The notes beneath the pieces are model-generated. The model saw only the letters and a program-made list of their open reading frames with translations. It searched no databases and was not told the origin of the DNA. From Afipia sp. GAS231 (GTDB lineage: Bacteria; Pseudomonadota; Alphaproteobacteria; Rhizobiales; Xanthobacteraceae), in the NCBI RefSeq assembly GCF_900103365.1, contig NZ_LT629703.1, positions 4,154,001-4,218,000 on the forward strand: a DNA stretch of 64,000 nucleotides. Reading direction: 5' to 3'. The position numbers and the translations under genes were made by a program. Positions within the stretch are counted from its first letter, which is position 1; each line of letters begins with the position of its first letter. This document shows, piece after piece, positions 9,346 to 17,900 of the stretch.

Positions 9346-9648
9346 ATGGTTTCGTCGGCTGACCTCGCGACACTTCGAATCGAGGACTTCGCACCGCATT
9401 GCGATAGCGTGTTCGAGATGCAGACGGCGGGCGGTGTTGTGCCGTTGAAGCTCACACAGGTTTCGCCGGCCGGCGCCAGCGGCAGGGCTGGCGGGGCGTT
9501 CTCGCTGCTGTTTGTTGCACTTGCGGGCCCATGGCTGCCGCAAGCGATCTATCCGGTCAAACATCCCGTGCTTGGAGTGATGGAGATCTTTCTGGTGCCC
9601 GTCGGACCGGTGCCCGGCGGCAACGGTTATCACGCAACCTTCACGTAG
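9346..9648 (+). CDS. Small DUF6916-like protein linked to tail-collar genes
   Basis: A 100-residue protein with no signal peptide. It resembles what I recall of the DUF6916 family: an N-terminal LRIEDFAPHCDSVFEM, a central SLLFVALAGPWLPQAIYPV and a C-terminal HPVLGVMEIFLVPVGPVPGG. GGAAGGA precedes the ATG at a good distance. It converges on the acetyltransferase gene and overlaps its 3' end by 8 bases. Such small proteins occur beside tail-collar (MdpB-like) genes in other proteobacteria, to my knowledge, but their function is unknown. The family name is from memory of conserved phrases, not a search. Confidence 0.8.
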   Translation: MVSSADLATLRIEDFAPHCDSVFEMQTAGGVVPLKLTQVSPAGASGRAGGAFSLLFVALAGPWLPQAIYPVKHPVLGVMEIFLVPVGPVPGGNGYHATFT

Positions 9649-10195
9649 CGGCCGTGACGCCGGCCGACGTCGTCTCCCACCGCATCAGGTCGTAAACACC
9701 CTTGTCTTCGACGGTCGTGAAGCCGAGGCGCCGGTACAGCCGCATCGCCGGATTGTGTTTTTCCACATGGATCGACACCGCCTTGCCGGTGGCGGCCGCC
9801 TCGTCCATCAGGTCACGCAACAGCGCCGTGCCAAATCCCTTGCCGCGATGCGCCGGCAGGAACGCGATGTCGATGATGCGGACCTGGCTCGGCCAGCGTT
9901 CGACGTAAAGCCGGCCGATGTCCTCGCCGGCATGAACGATCACCAGCCAGTCGGCCTTGGGATAATAGCGCTGGTAATGGGCGTGCTGCGCCTGAAATTG
10001 AGATGCCAGAAAATCGGCCGTCTGCGCCTCGGACCAACCGGTGACGCTCAGTTCCTCGATCCGCGTCGAGGCGTAGAGTTGCCCAAGAAACCGCAGATCG
10101 GTTTCGGCGATCGACCGAAAGGTCAGGCTTGCATCGGTTGCGCGTCGCCAGCCAAACGATGCAGCTTGTACGGACCGGGCCAGCACGTTGGACAT
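9641..10195 (-). CDS. GNAT family N-acetyltransferase
   Basis: 184-residue acetyl-CoA-dependent acyltransferase fold. Motif A is visible as IDIAFLPAHRGKGFGTALLR, with the pyrophosphate-binding RGKGFG. The motif B region NPAMRLYRRLGF follows, typical of small-molecule or protein N-acetyltransferases. It is the last gene of the minus-strand collar operon, starting 8 bases after the stop of the third collar gene. This tight coupling suggests it modifies a collar protein or a precursor used by it; that is inference. Its 3' end overlaps the convergent DUF6916-like gene. Confidence 0.92.
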   Translation of the reverse strand: MSNVLARSVQAASFGWRRATDASLTFRSIAETDLRFLGQLYASTRIEELSVTGWSEAQTADFLASQFQAQHAHYQRYYPKADWLVIVHAGEDIGRLYVERWPSQVRIIDIAFLPAHRGKGFGTALLRDLMDEAAATGKAVSIHVEKHNPAMRLYRRLGFTTVEDKGVYDLMRWETTSAGVTAAT

Positions 10196-10203
10196 GGCCG
10201 ACT

Positions 10204-10728
10204 TCAGGGCCGCGCCGGAAAGACGCCCTGCATGGCGATGCAGAAGCTCAGGGTAAGATAGGGCATCATATTGTTGTGCGGCTGGTTATTGCCGTTCTGG
10301 GTAACGGCCTGGATGTTCATCGCCACCAAACCGGCATTGCTTGTTTGATAGGCCGATCCGCCGGCCGAACGCGCAAGTCCCGTCGAGGAACTCGGTGCGA
10401 ACAGCAGCGCGGGCGGGACGGCGGCCATCAGTCCGTGATTGTGTTGCGGCATCTCGTTCTCGATCAGGGTGACGGTTTCCGTGCCGCCGGTCTCGCCGAG
10501 ATCGTGCAGCGAAAGGCCGGGGCCCTGACCCGGCGCCATCGGCGCATTTCCCTGCATGTTGGGCAGTGCGAAGTTGCTCTTGCCGTCGCCCCCGTAAGTG
10601 GTTCCCAGCAGCGAGAACAGCGCGGTGCTCTGCGAGATCGGCAGCAACTGCCCGTCGCAGAAGGCCCAGCCCTTCGGCGCGAAGTTGAACGGATAAATGC
10701 GGATCTCCGCAAGGAACGGATCGGCCAT
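10204..10728 (-). CDS. Phage tail-collar domain protein (third of three paralogues)
   Basis: 174 residues. N-terminal tail-collar fold: AEIRIYPFNFAPKGWAFCDG, then LLPISQSTALFSLLGTTYGG and FALPNMQGNAPM. A central His-x-His (MPQHNHG, His96/His98) and the end SFCIAMQGVFPARP follow. In phage T4 short tail fibres, His-x-His motifs from three chains hold a metal ion in the fibre tip; the same use here is inference. The AGGAG ribosome site overlaps the TAG stop of the preceding paralogue. No other phage structural genes are nearby, so this belongs to the MdpB-like chromosomal group and not to a prophage. Confidence 0.9.
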   Translation of the reverse strand: MADPFLAEIRIYPFNFAPKGWAFCDGQLLPISQSTALFSLLGTTYGGDGKSNFALPNMQGNAPMAPGQGPGLSLHDLGETGGTETVTLIENEMPQHNHGLMAAVPPALLFAPSSSTGLARSAGGSAYQTSNAGLVAMNIQAVTQNGNNQPHNNMMPYLTLSFCIAMQGVFPARP

Positions 10729-10737
10729 GCTTCGCTC

Positions 10738-11241
10738 CTAGGTCGGGCTCGGAAAGATGCCGAACAGCGAGATAATAAAATTGACGCAGAGATAGGGCTG
10801 GAAGTTGGTGTGAGGCAGGTTGCCGCCGGTCATGGTGATCGACAGCGGGCCCAACGCGACGCTCGGTGCGAGCGTTGAATAGACCTTCACGGTGGAGGAT
10901 TGCGCCAGCACGTTGTTGCCGGGGCTGCTCGCCCCGCCAATATTCGTCGTCGCGATGAAGGGGTGGCTGTGGGTGGCCATCTGCTGGGTCGTCAGCGTTA
11001 CCTCTTCGACACCGCCGGTCTGGGCCAACGCGAATCCGCCGCCCATGTGGATCGGGAGACGGCCCCTCATGTCCGGCACCGCGAATGTCGACTGGCCGTC
11101 GCCGCCGTAGGTGGTTTCGATCAGGTTGAACAAGGTCTCGAATTCCGAGGCCGGAAGCAGCGACCCATCACAGAAATTCCAGCCGACCGGCGCGAAATTG
11201 CCGCCGAACATGCGTATTTCGCCGACAAAAGGCTGTGCCAC
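10738..11241 (-). CDS. Phage tail-collar domain protein (second of three paralogues)
   Basis: 167 residues, same architecture as its neighbours: GEIRMFGGNFAPVGWNFCDG, LLPASEFETLFNLIETTYGG, FAVPDMRGRLPIH. The His-x-His is MATHSHPF (His91/His93), and the end is FIISLFGIFPSPT. It is the most divergent of the three in the middle part. It starts 12 bases after the first collar gene. The conserved WxxCDGxxLP is the family hallmark. No signal peptide is evident, as is usual for this group, so how (or whether) it leaves the cell is not clear from sequence. Confidence 0.9.
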   Translation of the reverse strand: MAQPFVGEIRMFGGNFAPVGWNFCDGSLLPASEFETLFNLIETTYGGDGQSTFAVPDMRGRLPIHMGGGFALAQTGGVEEVTLTTQQMATHSHPFIATTNIGGASSPGNNVLAQSSTVKVYSTLAPSVALGPLSITMTGGNLPHTNFQPYLCVNFIISLFGIFPSPT

Positions 11242-11253
11242 GGATGTGTCTCC

Positions 11254-11754
11254 TCAGTTCTGCGACGGGAAAATGCCCTGCAGGGCAATGCTGAAATTGA
11301 TGGTCAGGAATGGCTGCATGTTGGGATGGGGCTGCCCGCCGCCAGCCGTGCCGATTTCGGTCGCAATCATCGATGTCGTGTTGGAGGGCGCTCCATAAAG
11401 CTGGTTCACCGGCCCCAGATAATTGTTGGTTGCGATAACCTGATCGCCGTCTGTCGGCGAAGCCTGCGCCGTATGGATGTGGATGGGCAACTCGCCGACC
11501 GAAAGCGTGTGCGTCTGCTCGCCGCCAATCTGGCCAAGAAAATGTCCGATCCCGCCGGTATGGTTCGGCACCCGTCCCTGCAGATTGGGCAGGCCGAAAT
11601 TAACGCGGCCATCGCCGCCATAGGTGGTGCCGAGCAACGAGAACAGCGCCTGGTTCTGATTGATCGGCAACAATTGGCCGTTGCAGAGCGCCCATCCCTT
11701 CGGCGCGAAGCCGAACGACATCATCCTGATTTCGGAAAGAAACGGTTCAGCCAT
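11254..11754 (-). CDS. Phage tail-collar domain protein (first of three paralogues)
   Basis: 166 residues and first gene of the operon. It shows SEIRMMSFGFAPKGWALCNG, LLPINQNQALFSLLGTTYGG, FGLPNLQGRVPNHTGG, the His-x-His LPIHIHTA (His92/His94), and ends INFSIALQGIFPSQN. Its N- and C-termini are closest to the third paralogue, so these two are probably the more recent duplicates. AGGGATGGTGGACC precedes the ATG. The AT-rich upstream region has a two-copy 13-base direct repeat that may be a regulator site. Confidence 0.91.
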   Translation of the reverse strand: MAEPFLSEIRMMSFGFAPKGWALCNGQLLPINQNQALFSLLGTTYGGDGRVNFGLPNLQGRVPNHTGGIGHFLGQIGGEQTHTLSVGELPIHIHTAQASPTDGDQVIATNNYLGPVNQLYGAPSNTTSMIATEIGTAGGGQPHPNMQPFLTINFSIALQGIFPSQN

Positions 11755-11891
11755 CGGTCCACCATCCCTTTGCTATTAGAGATAGTTAGTATGCCACGGC
11801 ACACCGTAGTCGATAAAAATCTTAAGGTAGGCTAGACACAAAATACACGCAAAGATCGCAGGGATGTTTCTGCATTCATACACGTTCTCAG

Positions 11892-11922
11892 TGTCAGATT
11901 TTTGCTCAATGTCAGATTTTTG
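11892..11922. promoter_or_regulatory. Two-copy direct repeat TGTCAGATTTTTG upstream of the collar operon
   Basis: The 13-base sequence TGTCAGATTTTTG occurs twice, at 11892-11904 and 11910-11922, exactly 18 bases apart. It lies in an otherwise AT-rich gap between the end of the giant gene and the collar operon, about 140-170 bases before the first collar gene. A direct repeat at this position fits an activator or response-regulator binding site, but no regulator is encoded nearby. Regulatory function is inference. Confidence 0.45.
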
Positions 11923-11924
11923 GC

Positions 11925-11952
11925 AGCGCTGCCCGCCAGCCGGGGCAGCGCT
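11925..11952 (-). terminator. Hairpin after the giant gene, possible terminator
   Basis: Perfect 10-base stem AGCGCTGCCC / GGGCAGCGCT with an 8-base loop, about 25 bases after the stop of the giant secreted protein gene. On the transcribed strand it is followed by GCCAAAAA and no uridine run, so it is not a classical intrinsic terminator. It may protect the mRNA 3' end or act with Rho. Confidence 0.5.
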
Positions 11953-11977
11953 TCGTCACCAGCGCGACAGGCCGGCC

Positions 11978-14900
11978 TTAGGCCAGCAGGCCGACGTGAA
12001 TCTGCGCCAGGTGCACGGCCTGGCCATCGATCAACACATTCACGGCATCGCCGGCATGGGCACCGTCAAGCTGCGCGACGTTGACCCAGTTCGCCATGCC
12101 CGGCAGTCCGTGCGGATCGAGGGTGTCGACCTGCAGGGTTGCAAACTTGCCGCCGGCGTCCTCGACCGCGCGCACGATCAGCGCGTCGCCGAAGCCGGAG
12201 GCGTGGAACTGCGAGGTGATCGCGGAGAAGTCGAACTTGTCGCCCTGCGCAAAACTGTAGTTCTCGATCAGGGTGACCGGCGGCGGGGCCGGCGCGTGGA
12301 CGTCGACATTGGCAAACACGAAAGTGTCCGGGCCCGCGGTAGCGACCAGCGTCTGGCCGCCATGGCCGGCATCGAAGGTCTGGCTTCCAGCAGGGGCCGC
12401 GACCGTCGTCGTCGAGGCCGGAGCGGGCGGCGGCGGTGCGAGCGGGTCGACAGCCTGGAACGAGGACATCGGGTCGGCCTTGCCGACGTCGGACGCAGTC
12501 GGCAGCCGGCGTTCGCCGTCGGCGAGATACATGAACATCAGGTCGTTGATGTCGGCCGGAGCCGTGGTGTCGTCGATGCCAATGATATGGCCGAGTTCAT
12601 GCATCACCACGGTGAGCAGATCGACATGGCCAGCCGCTGCGTTGCTTGGATCGGTCAGCAGGTCTGTGTCGGCGGGGTTTGCGGCGTGGGGGAACTCCGA
12701 GTTGCCGGCGGGCGTCGCATCGACGAACCAGCCGTTGCCCGCGGCATTGCTGGAGACCTGGATCGCGCCCGGAGTTTCCTGTCCGAGCACGCCGTCGGAC
12801 AGGTTGGCAATGCTGAAGCTCGCGGCGTGCATGGCATCGATCTGCGCTGCTGAAGCGCCTGCGGCGGTCCAATCGGCGATCGCCGCCGCGACGATCACAT
12901 TCAGCTCGGACATGGTGAGGTTCATTTCACCGGGCGTCGTCGGCGACGCTTGCACGCCGCCGGCCGCGAACAGCTGTAGCGGCACAATAGGGGTCGGCGT
13001 TGTGCCGTTGAAGAAACCCCCGCCCTGGGTGGCGCCGCCACCCAGGCTCATTGCCGCAACGGCGGTATTCCCGGGGTTCTTGGCGACCAGATAGTTTGCA
13101 ACGGCGGTCTGGTCGGTCGATCCACCGGCATAATTGTCGAGAAAGATATCGGCGCCAAACCGCTCGCGCACACGAATGCCGAAGCCGCCCGATGTGCTCG
13201 CCACTAGCGTGTTGTCGTGGATATTGGCATGCGCGACGTTCGAAGAGCCGCTGGCGACGCCTACGTTGAGGAGGAGTCCGTAATTTGGTCCCCCGTTGAA
13301 GGTCGAGCCGGGGTTGCTTTCGACGTTGTTGGTGACCGTCGCGTTAAGTGTGGCAGTGCTGGTGCTGGATTCTCCGTCCTGCAGACTGATTCCCACGCCG
13401 TTGAATTGAGAGAGATTATTGCCGTCGATCAGAACGGTGAGCGCGCCGCCGTTGCTGTGATTTTCGGCGCGGATCGCCGAGGATTGCGCGGCGCCGGAAT
13501 CGGTGATCGCCGGATTGCCCACGGTGTTGTTGTTGATCTGTCCCTGCCACGTGCCGGAGCCGGCGCCCTCGTTCACGTTGATCGCACCGCCCTGAATGGT
13601 GCCGGTCATCGTGTTGTTCGAGATGTTGAAATTCACATGCTCGGTGCTGGGACTTGGGCTGCTGTGCCCGCCGGAAATGGTAATGCCCTCGCCAAGCGCA
13701 TTCACGCCACCGCCGCCGGACAGCGTGTTGCCGGTCGCAACGATGTTCAGCGTCGCACTGTCGTCGCCGACGGTTTGCAGATGGTCGCCGTTGGTGGCGG
13801 CAAACGTGTTGTTCTGGACGTGGGCTGTGACGGTGCTGGTGCCGTTGGCCTCGATGAACAGGTTGTCGTTGCCGTTGGTGCCGGTATCGGTGTCCCGGAT
13901 CGTGCTGCCCGAAACCGTCAGGTCAAGAGTTCCGCTTGAGGTCAGGATGCTGACGTTATCCTGATGGCCGCCCTTGATGACGTCGTTGGTCACATTCGCG
14001 GTGCCGGTGAGGCCGGTGAAGTAGATGCTTCCCTGGTTGACCGCGCTGCCGCCATTGGCGCCGTCCACGGTCGAGTTCGCCAGCGTGAAGCCGCCGACGG
14101 TCGTACCGTTGATGCCGTCGCCGCTGGTATTGGTGACGTGAATGTTGGTGAACGTTACGCCGGAAGTGTTGGTCAGTGAAATGCCGTCGCCGGTCGTATT
14201 CTGAATGGTGCCGCCGGAATTGTCGCCGCCCAGCGCGCTGCTGCCGCCGCCGGTGACGGCGAGATGTCCGCTGGTCCCGGTGTTGTTCAGAACGATGCCG
14301 TTGGCGGCGCCGTTGGCCGAGATGTCATGGAAGGTGACGTTGCTGGAACCGATCGTGGTGTTGTTAATGTTAAGCGCGGTGCCGGTCGTCGTTGTCAGGT
14401 GATTGGTGCCGGTGACATTGACGGTGCCGCCGCCGGTGGCAGTGAACGCATTCGACGCGCCAGTGGACAGATTGATGCCGCCGCTGAAGTCGATGGTCGA
14501 GCCGGTGTTGCTGGTCAGCGAAATGCCAGTGCTGCCGTTGCCCGAGATCGCGCCGGTGAAGCTCTGCGTGCCGCCGGTCATGCTGGAGACCGAGACGTTC
14601 GATCCGCTGTTGTCGGAGATCGAGCCGTCGTCGGTGAAATTCAGCGTTCCCGAACTCAGCGACACGTCGGAACCCGATGCGCCCGAGATGGTGCCGCCAT
14701 GGGCGTGGAAGCTGCCGCTGGCGCCGTTGATCACGATGCCGTTGGTGCCGCCACCGGTGGTGACACTGGAGAGGTCGACGTTCAGCACGTTCGACGAGCC
14801 GCCGATCGAGATACCGCCGCCGGAGGCGTTGTTGATCACGCCCGACTTGGAATCGTCGATGTGGACGGTGCCGACGCTCGAGCCGGATACCGCGAATCCG

Positions 14901-17900
14901 GAGGTGGCGCCGAAATCGACGCCCTGGATGTTGTTGCCGCTGCCGAGAATGACGCCGCCGTCGACGACGGCGTTGGCGCCGCTGGCGGCAAGCAGCGTGG
15001 TGCCGTTGATGGTCACCCCCGCGCTCTGGCTGATTAATTGCTCGTTGTTCTCGAGCGTCAGTCCACCGGTATAATGAGCGCTCGCGGTCTCGAGGACGAT
15101 GGTGTCACCCGAACCATCGACGCCGCCGGCGCCGTTAAAATGCGAAAGGCTGTTGAACGGATTCTCCGACGAACCGTCGCCGTCGGTCGCCGCGTCGGCG
15201 TTGACGTACCAGACGTGCGGCGATGCGACGTTGATGGTCACGGTGCCGGTGCCGAGGCCGACGCCCGAGGCGCCGGCGTTCTGGTCGGAGACCTGGTAGT
15301 TGAAGGAGTCCGAGCCGGTATAGCCGACCGGCGGCTTGTAGATGAAGTCGCCGTCCGACTGCATGGTCACGGCGCCGCCATGCGCGGTGGCGATGGTGCC
15401 GGCGACCACGATCAGCGGTCCCGGGCCGTCGACGTCGCTGGCGCCGCTGAGCAGGCTGGCGCTGATGGTCTTGGCGGGTCCGGTGGCGGTCTGCGCGGTG
15501 TCGGCGGGGTCGTTGACGACGAGATCGGTATTGCCGATCGCACTGTTGACGCCGTTGAAGGTGAAATTGCCCGCGACCGGCGCGTCGTTGGCGCCGGTCA
15601 CCGTCACGTGCAATTCGGCAGTGGAGGTATCGCCCGGCTGGTCGCCGTGCAGCGTGTAGGCGACGTCGAACGTGGAGCTCTGGCCGTCCTGCATATGCTG
15701 GAAGTTGGCGCCGAGATTGACCACGACCTGATTGGAGCCGTTGACGCTGACCGAAATGTCGGAGGCGGTGATGCCCTCGCCGGAAGGCGCGGACAGATTG
15801 GTGACCGCCGTGGCTGCATTGACCGTCACGTTGTTCGGCGCGCCATGATCGGCGTCGAGCGTGTCGTTGGCCAGCACCGTGAAGGCGTGGCCCGACTGGT
15901 CCTCGGTCATCGTACCGGTGTCGTCGACGGCGACCGGCACGTCATTGACGCCGTTGACGGTGACGACGAGGTTGGCGCTCGAGGTCTCGCCGGCGTCGCC
16001 GGTCAGGGTATATGGCGCGGTGATGGTGGCGTGTTCGCCGAGTGCGAGCTGCTGGAAATGCGCATTGTTGAGCGTGATCTGGATCTGGTTGGCGACGATC
16101 GACGCCGTGGCGTCGGTATTGGCAAAGGTCTCGCCCCCCGGGCCGGTGACCGTGACGCCGCCCGGCCCGAGCGTGATGGTGTTGGACGCGGTATGATCGG
16201 GGTCCTGGGTATCGTTGGCGATGACGTTGAAGGACGTCGGCGCATCGTCCTCGGTCATGGTGCCGGTGTCGGCGACCGCCTGCGGCAGGTCGTCGGCGCC
16301 GTGGATGGTGACGGTCAGCGTCGCCGTGTCCTGCAGGCCGCCAGTGTCCTGGATCGTGTAGTTGAAGACATCGGTGATCGTTTCGGCCGAAGTGTGCAGC
16401 GCCTGCACCTGGGCGTCGGTCTGGTTCACCAGATAGGTATAGGAGCCGTCGCTGTTCAGCGTCAGCGTTCCGTGTGATCCGACCGTTGCAGAGTTGACCG
16501 TGCCGGTGCCGGTCGAGGCGCCTTCGGGACCGGTATGGACCGCAACCACCGTCAGCGCGTTGCTCGGATCCTGCGCATCGGTGTCCTGCACAGCGCCGGC
16601 GGAGCCGGTGCCGAGGATGACGTTGCCTGCAGGATTGGAGCCCGCGATGGAGTTGTTGAGGCCGCCGGCTTCGGTAGCGGCGAGGGAATCGTCATTCGCC
16701 ACCGGCGGGGTGTTCTGCAGCACGTTGATGGTGAAGGTCTGCTGGTTATGCAGCGTGCCGTCGCTGGAATCGACCCTAACGTCGAAGCTCGGGCTGCCGG
16801 CATTGAAGATGACCTTGCTGGGATCGGCCACCGTCACGACGCCGGTTGCGGCATTGATGGTGAAGCCGCCGCCCGACGTGTCGCCGATCAGCGAGTAAGT
16901 CACCGCCGGTCCGTTGACGTCGGTCGAGGACGCGGTCAACCCGACAACGGTCCCGACGGGAGCGCCCTGCGACACCTGGTTCGCTGCGGCATTGCTGTCG
17001 ACCGGGGTCGATGGCGCGACGTCGGTGACGTCGATGACGAACGCTTGCGAGTTGGACTGGGTGCCGTCGCTGGCCGTCGCGGTGACGGTGTAACTATGGC
17101 CGGCGCCGCTGCTTTCGTAATCGATCTTGGTGGAATCGGCGACGGTGATGACACCGGTCGTGGCATTGATGGTGAAGCCGCCGCCGGAGGTGTCGCCGGT
17201 CAGGCTGTAAGTCACCGCCGGGCCGTTGACGTCGGTGGAGGAGGCGGTGACGCCGACGGTCGAGCCGTTGGCCGGACCTTCGGCGATGGAGTTGGCGGCG
17301 GCATCGCTGTCGACCGGTGTTGAGGGCGCGACGTCGGTGACCGCAATGATGAAGATCTGCGAACTCGACGCCGTGCCGTCGCTGGCCTGTGCGGTGACGG
17401 TATAGGCGTGGCCGGGCGCGCTTTCGTAATCGATCTTGGTGGGGTCGGCGACGGTGACGACGCCGGTCACGGCATTGATGGTGAAGCCGCCGCCGGAAGT
17501 GTCGCCGGTCAGGCTGTAGGTTACGGCCGGACCGTTGATGTCGGTGGATGACGCAGTGACACCGACCGTGGAGCCGGCGGCCGCGCCTTCAGCCACGGTG
17601 TTGGCGCCGGCATTGCTATCGACCGGGGTCGAGGGCGGGACGTTGGCAACGGCGATGGTGAAGGTCTGCGAATTCGTCAGGGTGCCGTCGCTGGCCTGCG
17701 CGGTGACGGTATAGGCGTGCCCGGGCGCACTCTCGTAATCGATCTTGGTCGAATCGGCGACGGTGACGACGCCGGTCGCGGCATTGATGGTGAAACCGCC
17801 ACCCGAAGTGTCCCCGGTCAGGCTGTAGGTCACGGCCGGGCCGTTGACGTCGGTGGACGAGGCCGTGACGCCGACGGTCGAGCCGTTGGCTGCGCCTTCG

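Noticed and set aside
9641..11754. Prophage remnant because of phage tail-collar domains
   Set aside because: No capsid, tube, baseplate, integrase or lysis genes are present, and the collar domain also occurs in chromosomal MdpB-like proteins.
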